Of a stretch of DNA of 64,000 nucleotides, positions 49,881 through 62,200 are shown one piece after another; the first letter of the stretch is position 1; the number at the start of each line of letters is the position of its first letter. Origin of the DNA: Struthidea cinerea. Its lineage: Eukaryota; Chordata; Aves; Passeriformes; Corcoracidae. The stretch is taken from NCBI GenBank assembly GCA_013397865.1, contig VZTI01003658.1, forward strand, positions 248,001 through 312,000, read 5' to 3'. The notes beneath the pieces are model-generated. The model made no database searches. It saw nothing but the letters and a program-made list of their open reading frames with translations, and was not told the origin of the DNA. The translations under genes were made by a program, and so were the position numbers.

Positions 49881-52486
49881 TGTATACATCTTTCCCTTGA
49901 TGAATAGTCACAGGTTTGAATTGCAACATTTTTCAAAACAAAGTTCAGCCCTGGTTCTGGAGGTGCACAAGAATGTAATTGCCTACAGCTTTTACAGATG
50001 TAAATGTAGGGCGTTATTTTCATCTTTTACAGCAAATATTACCACTTGTCTCACTCCTGTGACCTCAGCAATTGAGGAAATAGTTCTTTCCCAGTTCTAG
50101 CTTTGTAGTGCTCTGTGGAAGAACTTGCTTTAAACAATGCCTGAAGTGCTTGACTAATGTGCAGTTCTGTTTAGGTGCATATTACAAGTTGACTGGTCAA
50201 TGCCACAAAGCAAAAGCCAGTGAAACTTGGATTGGTAATATTCCTGCAGTGCACATCTTGACTACACCAGTAAGTTCTGTAACACTGCTGATCTCAACAA
50301 TAAAAGGGTCTAATTCAACAGTAAAATGAGCACTCTATCTGATCTACCTTACTTGGTCCATAGGATAACTCATTAAAGATACTTAAATAAAAAATAAATA
50401 AAAGGAACAAAAGGTAACATCATGTTATCTCTGGTTCACTTCCTTTTAGGAGACACAGCACAGAATTGCAGCCAGTTTATTATTTGAGTACACTGCACAT
50501 GAGGGATCAAGTAGAGATCAGTTAATTAAAAAAAAGAGGATATTATTAGAACATCATCATTAAAGGGGGAAATTGTTTGAAAGCCAGGAAATTCCTCGTT
50601 TAGTGTTCACAAAGTCCTGACCGCTAGAGCTTCCTCATTAGGAGAGAAAACTCACTCTACCAGAGGGCACACAGATTGCAAGGTGCAGAAGAGGATGAAG
50701 GAAAAAGGCTCATGCCTACATCAGGTAAAAAAGGGCATCCCAAGTCCACCCTGACAAAGTTTTCTGTAAGGGACCAGTGCAAAACCCCCAAACATGACTC
50801 TCGTATCACATCTCTGACGAACCCCATAAAAACCAATCTACATCTGCTCTTACTGCTTTAATGTGACGAAAGATAGCTATTTGCAAAATGGAAAAACAGG
50901 GCAGAAATCTCATGTTCTTCACCTAAATTGCAGATACCCTTCCTCCCCTCAGACTATCCCCAGAAGGGCTGCATCCAGGGCTGGAATGCCGTGGTAGTTG
51001 GTGGTGTGTCCATGCAGGTGGGGAAGGCAGGGTGGCCATGCCAGGGGCTACAGGCATCTCAAGGGGCCTGACAGAGCTCTGCTGTCTGGGACAGCAGCTG
51101 GAGTCACCTCCAAGGCACGGGCATAGTGGAGCCAGGCCTGTTGTTAAGCCTGAGAGCTGGCTGTGGTGGGATGCATTAAAAATCCTGTGCCCAGGAGGCA
51201 AGTGTATGACTGTAGCTGTTCCTGAAACTCAGCTTCCCCAGCCTCAGGCTCCTTCCTCACCTCCATTCCCACGACTCGGCACAGTTGGGGATCGCTTCTG
51301 CTGCCTCGGCCGGCTGTCACTCCCTGCCCATCTCTCTTTGAGCCCATGAGTCACTTCCTCTCTTCAGATCCCACCTTTCAAAACTTCCTTTTTCCTTTTC
51401 GGGGGTATGTGTCTGAAAGCCTTTTCTGAAAGAGGGCATTGGGCTTACCATGGACAAAAGCACCTCTGGGAAGCAGCGTGTTCTCCTGTCTGATGACACA
51501 CAGCCAAGACCTTACAGTCCCATTCGTGTGGTGCCCATGATGCCGGCACGCACAGCTCTGCACCGACCTCCTCCAGTCCTCTGCCCTGACACGCTGCAGC
51601 TGGGGGGGCTCTCAGAGGGCTTCTTGCCCCATACCCTGTCTGGAGGCATGGATAGACAGAGGGAAGAGGAGAGAAAGGAGAGGCCCAGCTCACCCCAGTT
51701 TCCCTTGCTGGCCCCAGCTGCTGCCTCTTGTTCAGAGAGCAGCAGCCCTGGGGTTCAGTCACAGCCGGAGAGAAAGCAAGAAAGTAAAACAAAAAAAACC
51801 TTTGACTTAAAAAATGGAGTTCCTTTTTTTAATCCTTTTTTGTTTTGAGCTGTTGGGAATTCAGACTTAATGTTTTCCTCTACAGTTGAGAAGGTTAGAG
51901 ACCTGTTTCTTGGAGAGCAGCAGTGAACCCTCCCAAAATCAGTGACTGTGTAAGGAGGTCCTTAGTAGTGGCTATTAGTGCCATACCCTGGGAAGCTCCT
52001 ACATCTTTGTGATACTCCTTTGTGTGCAATGCAGAGTCGACGTATTCCTGTCCCTCACAGGCCATGAGTACCAGGAAAGTCAAAGAGGAAAGAGAGTGGG
52101 GATATGAGTGGAGAGGTGGGGGGGAGGGGGGGGAGCCTGTCAGGGTTTGCATGGTGGTTCAGGCACAATTTGTTCCCTGGGAGATTTCTGTGCAATCAGC
52201 AAGATAATCATATTGGCTAACAACTTAATGTGCAGCTACAGAGGCCAAATCTGCCTGTGCTCAGCAATTCAGAATGAAGCTGTTAGTTTACTGTGCTATT
52301 TGTCACTGTATTTTCAGTATTATGCTGTTGGATGAGGGTCCTTTGACATCTTTAGCCTTCAAATTATTTGAAAGGATGGGTCTTTTTGCTCCAGAACCTC
52401 TGAGGCCTGATGTTTCGCCTACCTGTCAGGCTGTTATTTCTTCTTTACCCTATGGCACTATTAGGACAGGAAGCATAACGTTATTT
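49881..52486. other. Intergenic sequence with a GC-richer segment at 50.93-51.79 kb
   Basis: Most of this stretch is AT-rich and featureless. From about 50930 to 51790 the GC content rises, and overlapping ORFs appear on both strands (132 codons plus at 51450-51848; 115 codons minus at 51445-51792). Neither shows a known domain, signal peptide or membrane segment. Their Pro/Ser/Arg-rich make-up is what GC-rich non-coding DNA gives. A G-rich run lies near 52117-52134. Confidence 0.5.
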
Positions 52487-52560
52487 GGGCCAGATCTCAG
52501 CTGGTGTAAAGCCACATCTGGAACAGGGGGCTATGCAGGTTCATGCTGGCTGAGAATTTA
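52487..52560. repeat. Remnant of an ancient palindromic amniote repeat
   Basis: GGGCCAGATCTCAGCTGGTG TAAA at the left and CTATGCAGGTTCATGCTGGC TGAGAATTTA at the right resemble the two inverted halves of an old repeat. I know it from reptile genomes by the motif GGCCAGATCCTCAGCTGGTGTAAA. The palindrome is now imperfect. This rests on remembered consensus text. Confidence 0.5.
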
Positions 52561-54035
52561 AACAAATTTATAAGAAGTATTTGCTGTGGAAGAGATCCTA
52601 TGTTTGAGTTTCTTTACAGCAGGGACTTGCAGTTTTTATGCTGATTTCATGCCATGTTAATTAAGTCACTCGGCAGACAACTGCAGTATTTAAATTAAGC
52701 ATGCAAATGGATGTGGTGTTGAAAGATACTGTTTCGTTAGTATCTTCCATGCTCAAACACTGTATTTTGCTTTGAAAATGCAGTGCAAACACTGCTTTTC
52801 ATTGCCAAATACGCCCGCACAACTGAGAAGGAACATGAAGAAAATAAACCGTGTGTATAGATTCCCCTGTGTTGCCATGCTGGTGTTACAGAGCTGCATC
52901 ACTCCTGGTCAGGAGGTTTTGACCCCGGCCAGTCTGCCATGTCTGCCCCAACCTGACACTGTCACTAAGGACTCGATGGGCCTTTCTAAGCAGGAATAAA
53001 AAAGTAGGAATAATCAGTGCTTTTTACTTACGTTGGGTGGGCAAGTCTAATACAGGTAGGAGAAAAATTTTCCTGGGGAAGAAGTGCCAATTTTACATAG
53101 AAAGATTAATAAATGACCATAAAGTCAAAATAGGAATGCACCCCCTCCACCAACACTTCTAAAAGGTTTTTATATTTACAAGGTTTTTAAAACACAAACC
53201 CCACAAAACTCATCTTAGTCCTAAGTCTAAATAAAAATTTATTTTTCACATGCAATTCTTTTCCAATACAGTGTTGCTGTAAATTCCTTATCAAAAAATA
53301 ACAAAGAAATGGATTTCTCTTTTCAGATCAAGAGAGCAGCTTTGGTGATGGCTGTATTCATTCATCTTTCCATTCCAAACATCATCCATCATGCCTTACA
53401 TCCCTTACACCGGACTGCAGAAAACATACCACAAATTCTACTTGGAATAGCAATGCATCTTGAACAAAGATGACTAAACTCAAAATTAAGTTTTCAACAA
53501 CTACATGTTAAAAAGAAAATCAATGAAAGAAAAACAGTGAACTCTACTGAACAAACATCCCACAGTTAAAAAAAATATGTTTTGATTGATGAAGGAAAAA
53601 GCCATGACATTTTAGGTGGCTTAAAAGAAATTTCAAGGATCATATTAAAAGAAAGTTGGCATTCTATTAAAATATAGTTATCCCAAGAGATAACTGGAAT
53701 ATACTGGGAAATGAGGACATAGTCTGGCTTTTCCCATTTCTCAAAGGAGTTCATTAAATTTTCTTTTCTTCATCTCATGTACCCAGTTAAGGGAGTTTAC
53801 CTTCAGGATCATCAACTTTCTTGGTTGTGAAGCAGCTCTAATCCACTTACTTGATCCTCCTGCAATCAATTAATGCCATGCTAATCCTGTGCTGGCCAGG
53901 CACAATGTGGAAAACTAAATGTATCACATTATCTACAAGAAAAGTATTCAGGAATCTAGATCTGAATCCAAGACAGTTTTACCTCTACAGAAAGGTCAGG
54001 ATGAAACACTCAATAAGATTTATGATAGCTATAAA
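52561..54035. other. Intergenic sequence; possible conserved non-coding stretch
   Basis: No gene is recognised. The part at 52620-52800 is free of repeats and carries homeodomain-like (TTAATTAAG) and octamer (ATGCAAAT) sequences, which is the look of a regulatory element but not proof. A 64-codon ORF near 53.9 kb is unrecognised. Confidence 0.4.
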
Positions 54036-54039
54036 AACA

Positions 54040-54111
54040 GCAAGGTAGGCTCTAAGGAGAAGCAATATCTTTCATCAGATCAACTGATCCAGCTGGAAAA
54101 AGCAGACAACA
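54040..54111 (+). repeat. Ancient amniote repeat remnant, copy A
   Basis: AGGCTCTAAGGAGAAGCAAT followed by ATCTTTCATCAGATCAACTG and AGCTGGAAAAAGCAGACAA matches an old repeat whose hallmark is TATCTTTTATTAGACCAACT. The related copy at 59205-59271 lines up over about 45 bases. Confidence 0.55.
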
Positions 54112-57100
54112 TTTCAGGCACAGAGACCCAGTGCAACTATGGGCAACATCTGAAGTTTAGTTTAGATTAGCCCTGCAGTGAAAACAAGTCTTTTAGCATT
54201 GGACACTTACACAAGTAACCCTTACTAAGATAATTTTTTTGTACTCTTTATGAAAAAAAAAATTCATGGTGTAATTAGAAATAAATTTTCAGCTTTTATT
54301 TTTATTAGAGCAACCTGTAGGAATTTGTATGCTAGAACTAATAATGCAGATGCATTTGTCAAAATTTGTTGTATTTGTAGTATTGGAAGCCCCTGTTCAG
54401 TCTCACAGGTTTTTAAACTGAGTACATTGATTCCAGAGGGTTGATGATCCTTTTCCAACGACTTAATTTCTATTCTTACAGACAGTAGGAATCACATTCT
54501 TTCATGAGAAAGTGTAGATCAAAGGAATTACTATGAAAAATGCAACTTCCTCTTGAGTGAACTTTCCAAGTGACTGTCTTCACTTATAGTACTTTGGATG
54601 CTACTCTAAGGGCATTTTTGCAAAGCAGTACCTCTTTGGGAGAAGCAACCTGCTGCTATTCTTTCTTGTGTGTGCCTGAGCTTGTTTATCTGCTTCCAGT
54701 CCATTATGCAGGCAACAAGATGGCACAAATGCTCCCATGGGAATACGACGCTTGTGTACGTCATTCTCCCTGAATTTTGTCCTGAATTTCCACTACTCCT
54801 GTGCATTATCAGTGGGATTCTTGAATATTTATGCAATCCTAGTTGTCTACGGCTGGACAAACCCATGGCAAGTTCCTCCCCCGTGTGTATTAGCTACCAT
54901 TGCTGTACTCTATCCTATTTTATTTCTCTTTCAGATATAGAAAGAGGGGTGCAGTGTAAAATCATGGAGACAAAAACAAATGAAGCCATAAAACCACTGA
55001 GCAGCTCAATGCAATGGTATTGTTTTGTTCAGGCAGCCTTGCCAGCATGAAGGAAGTGAAGTGTGCTCACACTGAAAAGAAACAGACCCTTTCTGCAAGG
55101 CCAGGGCCCCAAGGCTTCTGCTCGTGAGGCTGCTGGTGCTCATGGCTTGGGCTCTGGAAGAAAACTGCTGGGACCTTCTTGTCTTACCTCCCTCCTGGGC
55201 AAACACAGCTTCCTCCTCTCTGGGTGGTCTTTCCAGCAATGGAGGTCTTGTCCTTCTGCTCTGGTGTGACCCAGGAGTGAACTGAGCTCATTAAATGTAC
55301 TTGCCTTTCCTTTGGAAAAGAAAGGGTGGAAATAGATAGATCCAGGTTATGACGAAAATGCATTTATATTAAAAAAATAAAGACAGTGCACTTGTTTGTG
55401 GAAATCAACAGCATTTCACCTCTGTGATACTTCTTTCTTGAGAGGCCACAATTGTCAGATCAAGCATTTCAAGACACGTCATTTCCAGAGGAGAGGAGTT
55501 AGACACACTCTTGATCGTGTGCTTCTGTTTATTCTGCGTAAGGGATCTAGGACACCTGTGTTAGTTTTAAAGCTACTACATGTACAGCACTTGACTGCTA
55601 TATTTTGGCAAGTCCCAGCTGTTATTTCACATGTGTGAACTACGAAAATACCCAAGGTAAACACAGACTTAGAAGAAGTACCAAAAACATTTACAATAAA
55701 GTGCAAGTATAGCCCAGTATGTTAACCTGCTAATATATACAGTGTGCTGGCCCTGATCTATTTCCCTTTAGAGAGAGCCAAAGGAAAAGAGATGTAACAA
55801 AGTATGAAGCACCACAACTGGTTACCAGTTATTCTCCTAAAGCAACAGCACCCATATGAATTGCTTTTCTCTTATTTTTCTTTACTTACAGTTGTTACCA
55901 GCCAAACTTACCCAAATGCGGGCAATGCAGAATAGAAACGTTTTTTTTTCTGTTCATTTTGTGCATCTGACAGCATTTAATTTAAAAATCAGTTTAAATC
56001 CAGATTACTTACATGTGTGCACATGCTCACACTCCCCCTCTACATACACAGTGTTAAAAGGACATTACTGATGATCATTTATTTTTCTCTGCTCTTGCTG
56101 CATTTCATAATATCCCTTCTCTCTTGAAATACTGCCAGATAAGATTGTCTTTAATAGACTTCAATGGTGTCAAAAGAACCTCAGGAAATGAGGACTGAGG
56201 TGAACCTAAGGTCCACTGTGTGCCACCAGGACTCTGATTATGCATACTGCTTTGTACAGGAGGCAAAGATCTGCATCCCTGATGTCTTGCCTCCAAAATC
56301 CAATATTCTGTCCACTTTCTGTCTCCTCTAATTAAAGCCAAATATTTTGACCTGCTTGGTTTCTTCTCCAGAAGTGATGTTCTTTCACAACCTCCTCTTG
56401 CTCACATTCAGTTTTGAGTTGTCTCAGAAACTCCTAGATTTCATTAAAAAGGAGTTTTACGAGGAAATCAGGGCTATGTTATCTCCATGATTTCCTGTAT
56501 ATGGGTCACATCCTTTTAAGTACAATCATCAGCTCTGTAAATACTATCCATAGAGGTAAGCTTTCCAGCTGCCTCCTGACATGTCCTGATGTAATCACCC
56601 TGTAGTCTGTGAGTCAAATCTTCTATGGGGTAAACAAATAAAAAAAAAATGAGCTATTGATTCAAATTAAATGAGTCAAACAAGGAATTTCCAGGCAGCC
56701 ACCTCAACCCAGAGTAATGTTTCCTGAGGTATTTCAGACAGGAGCTTAGCAGGTATGAGGAGCTGCAGTAAAAAAGGTTAACTCTTCATTAGTGACAAGA
56801 CTAAAATTTTTTAATATGATTGCAGCACTTTGTGTATCCAGGGTCAGCTCAAGATCCAAAGGAACATTTCCCAGTGTTTTAGCTGTCAGTTGCTAAATTA
56901 GTTACTGGTGTAAATGAGACCTGTTCTGATGCAGTTATGCAAGCTTGCTATATAACAACCACATGCCATTTTGTGATTAGCTAATTTCTTGCTCAAAAGC
57001 TTTCAGGAGTAAAAGACAAGTATTGTATTTGTCCCATGTTTGACATGGCAACTTCCAATTGAAGTATCATGTCCCTCTAATTATAGGTGCTTCAAACTCA

Positions 57101-59204
57101 GTAGTGTTTTGCTTACATCAGTCACTGATCATTCACTACTTCCATTCATCATAATCCAGGATTGCTCTAGTTCACTCAGCAGTAATTCTAGCTGGCTTTC
57201 ATCATTCCCATGGAAAACATATACGAACAATTAAATCTCTCAGCAGAAGGAATCAACCTCATCTGGAGATTTATGAAAGCATTGCAGAAAAAAGATCATG
57301 TATGTATTTATGTGAACAATAGCAGTGAATAATTATATAAATGTCTGATAACAATATGGCTCATTTTGTCAATGGTGAAATACTAATTTGATTTGATTCT
57401 TGAGAACTTCCTGGATGACCTGAAAAGAAGGAGAGGTGGGGAAAAGACAAGGAAAAAGCACATGTGGTTATCTATAGAAGTTCATAGAAAGACCCCTATG
57501 CAGTGCAATCTAGAAAACATTCATTTACTGTAGTAATATAGCAATGAATATTTAAATATAATATCTAGAAACAACAAAGTACATCCCATTGCTTTAAGGC
57601 AAGGAGAGCAGGTGCCCAAGGCAGAGAAAACTTTACCTCACTCATTTCTTACCCTTGCAGGTTTTTACATGCTGGCCTCTGATCAACAATCTGCACTGTC
57701 CATTCTGTTGCACCTGCTCTGATGACTTGTGTGAAGTCCTGCAGAAAATCTGTGCGAGGGCAGGCAATGAAGAAAGGTCTTCCTGTCCCATGCTGTTACC
57801 ATGAGACCACCCTCCTATGTTAGAGCCTGAAAACATCACAATATCAGGTGAAAGGCACTTTTATAGCTTTCCGTATGTTTTAGTGAACACAGCTTTGCAA
57901 TAGTAGAGAACAAGCAGTAAGCATAATGGTTTGAGGGCTGATAGCTTTTCATGAGAGTTACATCAGGTTGATACTGGCCTAATGTTGTCTTTACAAGCTC
58001 CCATTGCAATGATTTAAGTCCTTCCAAGCCTTGAAAGAAAGAAATGAGGCTTAGTTAACTTCCTAAAGGCTACAGTTGTGTCTCTATAAAGAAGGAACGT
58101 GACTGGTGGGTAGCTGTCTACATGTAGATAATCTTGGTAATGAAGAATTGTAAGTGGTGCTCATTTTGTGTGTGCACGTACAACATGTAGTAAATAGAAC
58201 AAGAGAAAGGAGGAGATGCAAAGCTACAGAAATTGGCTTGGTTGCGGGACGTCAAAAAACTGCTCCACAATACAGAGCATGCACAATAAAATAGCAAAAC
58301 AGGATTTGATGAAGCTAGTGCGCAGCCCTCCATCCTACAGACTACTGTACAAAACCAATCCTTGTCATGTAGATTTCCCTCACGATGGAAAATTGTGTAA
58401 CTCACCAGCAAGAGACACTTTGATGTAAAAAGATACTTAGAATCACAGAATGATTTAAGCCTTCAGAGGCAGGGCTAATGTTAGGTCAGATTTAGTATGC
58501 ACACCTGAAGTTCCTAAACCAAGGAACACAGGTTTATTTTAATTCTATCCTTAGATAATCTCTCACTACTTCAACTACACCATATACAAAACAACAGAAA
58601 ATGGATAAACAGCTTAGCCCATTTTGGGCTGCCAGTGGTCCTTCCATTGAGTTCAAGGATTGTGTATCATTTGCTCTTTCTAACACTACAATGTTCATAC
58701 ACGTAATGCTATATCATCCATGCCTTGATCCTTCTAGTTTGCAGACATAATGGCTGAGAAAGAGGAATTGACTTTAATTTTCTGCTTTGCATGACATGAC
58801 AAAAAGATTCTTCCAAGAACAAGTAGGTACTAAGAGAAAGCTGTTTTGGAGATACAAAGCCTTATAAGGGCTTTTCAAGGAGTGAGATCCATGCAGAACT
58901 ATCAGTGTTATGAGAGATTGGTACTGAGTAGAGCAGAGCAGGGATTATGATTTAGGAAAAGAAAGTGCAGAGTCTTAAAAGAAACAATCTATCTTTATTG
59001 CCTTTTAAATCAATTAGGGATCAGACCACCAGCATTTCTACTTCCTGCTGTTGCTCATGGCACTCATAGATTACAAAAATGTTGACATTTCACGTGCACT
59101 TGATAAATTGTCTTTTTTTAAAAATAAGGACATCATTTTTTAGATGCATTGTTTTTTATAAGTAGAGTTGTAATAATGATGGTCTAAGGGTAAAACCAAG
59201 GCCA
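54112..59204. other. Intergenic sequence; no gene recognised
   Basis: Several short ORFs are present, such as 126 codons plus at 54670-55050. None matches a known family or has splice-flanked exon character. A possible CR1 tail begins at about 58439 (AGAATCACAGAATGATTTAA), but the following bases do not fit well enough to call it. Confidence 0.55.
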
Positions 59205-59271
59205 GATGTAGAGAGAGGTATTATCTTTTATTAGAGTAACTAACATAGTTGAAAAAATAGACAAGATTTAG
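59205..59271 (+). repeat. Ancient amniote repeat remnant, copy B
   Basis: GTAGAGAGAGGTATTATCTT TTATTAGAGTAACTAACATA GTTGAAAAAATAGACAAG fits the same old family as the copy at 54040-54111. The shared core is TATCTTT-ATxAGA-xAACT ... GAAAAA-xAGACAA. Confidence 0.6.
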
Positions 59272-62200
59272 AACATGCCATCACTCTGCAGGTCAAAGGA
59301 ATAAAACATCCTCAACTGCATCAAACTAAACTGTGGAAAGAGATGAACTATAAGGTGACAGTCAATGACCTTGTTGTTCAGGCTTACTGGGAGGAAGAGG
59401 CATGAAACCTGTCTGTCATCTGCACTGTTCAAGAGGAGTCCCCCTTTATGATTCCTGATTCTGAAGGAGTTTGGGGATTGTTGTCCCCAGAGACTGTAAG
59501 GGACAGGAATTTTTTTCTCTTTTCTGAGTCTCATGCATGGCAGGCTGCTTTTGACAGTACTTTTATACCTGCAGTGGGATGTTAGGAGGCAGACAGACGT
59601 CTTGCTGGTTGATGTACACATTCAGGATGGATTTCAGTCTTTGAAGGAAGGAGACCTGGAAGAACCATCTTTATAAAGCCTGCAGATGGCATTGCTCAAG
59701 CAAGCATGTTTGAATTCTGCACAAAAAGAAAAACTATCTGAATAAAAACTATCCAAGCAAAAAAGCTCCTAACAGTTGACATCTTCTGCTTTCTAGTATG
59801 TTTTGCCTTGGATTCAGCTATACTTAGTAACTGTATATAAAACAAAGCTTTGTGTCCTGAAACCTAACTTTGTATCCTTGCTCTGTAAAAGTCAATAAAT
59901 AAATAGGAACACTAATAAAATATTGTTAGAATTTGGATGAGGAAGCAGTGATTTAATAAACGATACTTAAGTACAGTCTTAAAAATAAATGCTCACTGTT
60001 TGGAGACTATTCTGTTCCCATTCTAATGTAATTAACAGAGATGTGATCACAAATATTTCACAAGGACACTAATCCAGCCAGGCAATAGAAACAGTGCTCT
60101 CAGTGGGCCAGCATCAATGACTGAAAAAGAAGGTAATGGCAAATGCTGTGCATTAGAAATCAATGCACAAATATTTCAAAGTTCTGCAAAATTGCATGCC
60201 AACTGTGATCAGCCTGAAAAAAACAAAACACGACTTTTTTACTCAAAGATTACACTTAGGCAATTAACTTCTTTTTTCCTTTTTTTCTTTAAGCCTTTTT
60301 GGGTAGATAATATTAGCAAGATTTTTCTGTTTATCTTTCTGTATATATTTTACACATCTGTAGTGTGTGTGTATGTGTGTATTTATGAATATAGTTATAA
60401 CTTAGAAAAATATGAATGCAATTATAGTACAGTAATTGTTATAATGTTAAATAATGATACACAGTGTTAAATTATACCCAGCATTTCATGTTCCTCTAAG
60501 AGAGAGAGAAAAAAAAGGATGAACAGCCAACACGTCAGGCCTGTTGCTATTGGTGGTACGTTGAGAAAAATTTTGCTATTTCTGAGGCTGAGGTCCTTTC
60601 CAGAAGCCAGCAGAAGACTCACACTGAGCCTGTTAGGGCACCCAGTAATCACTGCAAAAGCTCATCTGCTCCATTCACCTGTCTGCCACAGGGAGTTCCC
60701 AGCCTCAGGTGAAACCATACAACCCTGAAATGGGATGTGGAGCAGCACAGCAAGTGATGGAGACAGGCTTCATTCCTCACTGGCTGCTACCTTTTCTATA
60801 GAATCCTTTTCCCTGGGTCATTTCTGCTAGCCTTCAGTGATGTATTGCAATGCCAGCATATACAAATCACTACAGAATAAACCACAACTCTTTGGCATCC
60901 TGAGCCTGATCAGGACCAAGCTTAAACTCCACCCATTCACGTACCTGAAATAATGTGGGCATTTGGTTGCCTGCAATGCAAGTTTTGTCCTCAATTTGAT
61001 TTGCAAGAAACCCTTGCAGTGAAAATAGCAGTGCAAGCTAGGTCACGGTGTTGTTCTGGGGGAAATGGAGAATCTCAAAACAAAAATACCTTTTGCAAGC
61101 TAGGAATGATTCCACTCATATATAAAATTATCTTAGTGCTGGTTTGTGTCTGTGAGCTGTTTGTGTGTGTGTGGACATGATACCTTGGCATTATATTTAC
61201 TGAGTCCAAACACATTTTAACATATGCTTAGCCGCTGGATGTCATGGTGTCATTAGCAGGTTAATGCTGGGGGTGGCCAAAAAAGGGGTCATGATGTGCT
61301 CTCCTAGTTAATTGCCTCCTTTCCAAAACCTTCTCGAGTCTGGCAAAGTCACAGGATTGCAAGGAGAAAGGTAAGGTTAATATCCAGTGAGGCAAGGGAA
61401 TGTCCAGCCCCAGGGCAAAAGTGTGCGCATTCATCCTGTATCACATGAGTCTGGCAGGGAACGGTGCCAGACCCTCAAGTCATTCTGCAGTACAGCAGGG
61501 AGATTACTCTTAATGCAAAAAATGTAAACCAGGATAAATGGGAGCAGATTTTAGCTATGATAGTCCATGTAGCCTTCAATGCATGAGTTAATTCTTTGAT
61601 GGAAGTCTGAGCTATTTGCATTGTTGACAGATACATTTCTGTTCATATGGGTGGTTTTTATAAAAAGTGATGCTATAAATAAAAAAGTATAGCTTCTCCA
61701 ATTCAGATTCCTGTAAATGAAACATGTAATTTTAACAGGTCAAAAGATTGCATTCAGCTTTAAAACTGTTGCTATATTCAGTTCCAGCTGAAAAAAAAGT
61801 AGCTCAGGTCTATGAGGTTTAACATATATGAGTTTTATTCTATTTACTTCTTCGTTAAGTAAAAAGAATTACTTCTTCTTTAAAAAGATGTAAAGCAAAA
61901 GAAAACTCAAATACCCTAAGTCAGAAAAACCTAGCCAAAAGAAATGTATCTGTCCACTTCTTAGTGAATTAATGCATTGTCCAAAGAACATGTGCTTTGT
62001 ACATACATAGGTCCTTCTTGCAGTGGTTCCAGTTGCGCAGTGTAGGACCACCTGGAATAACAATGGAGCCACTAGAATTACTTTTTATGCATATACAGCA
62101 GACAGGATTGGGTCCTATCTACATACAAGAAAACTTTTGCTTTTGAAGATGTTCCCAGCCAGCAACACCTTTATGAATAGTGAAAGTTCAACTTAAATAC

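Noticed and set aside
54670..55050. 126-codon plus-strand ORF rich in Cys, Leu and Ile
   Set aside because: It resembles no family I know, other frames overlap it on both strands, and there is no promoter or exon signal.
58439..58480. Antisense CR1 tail
   Set aside because: Only the first 20 bases (AGAATCACAGAATGATTTAA) fit. The expected GGTTGGAAGGGACC text does not follow.
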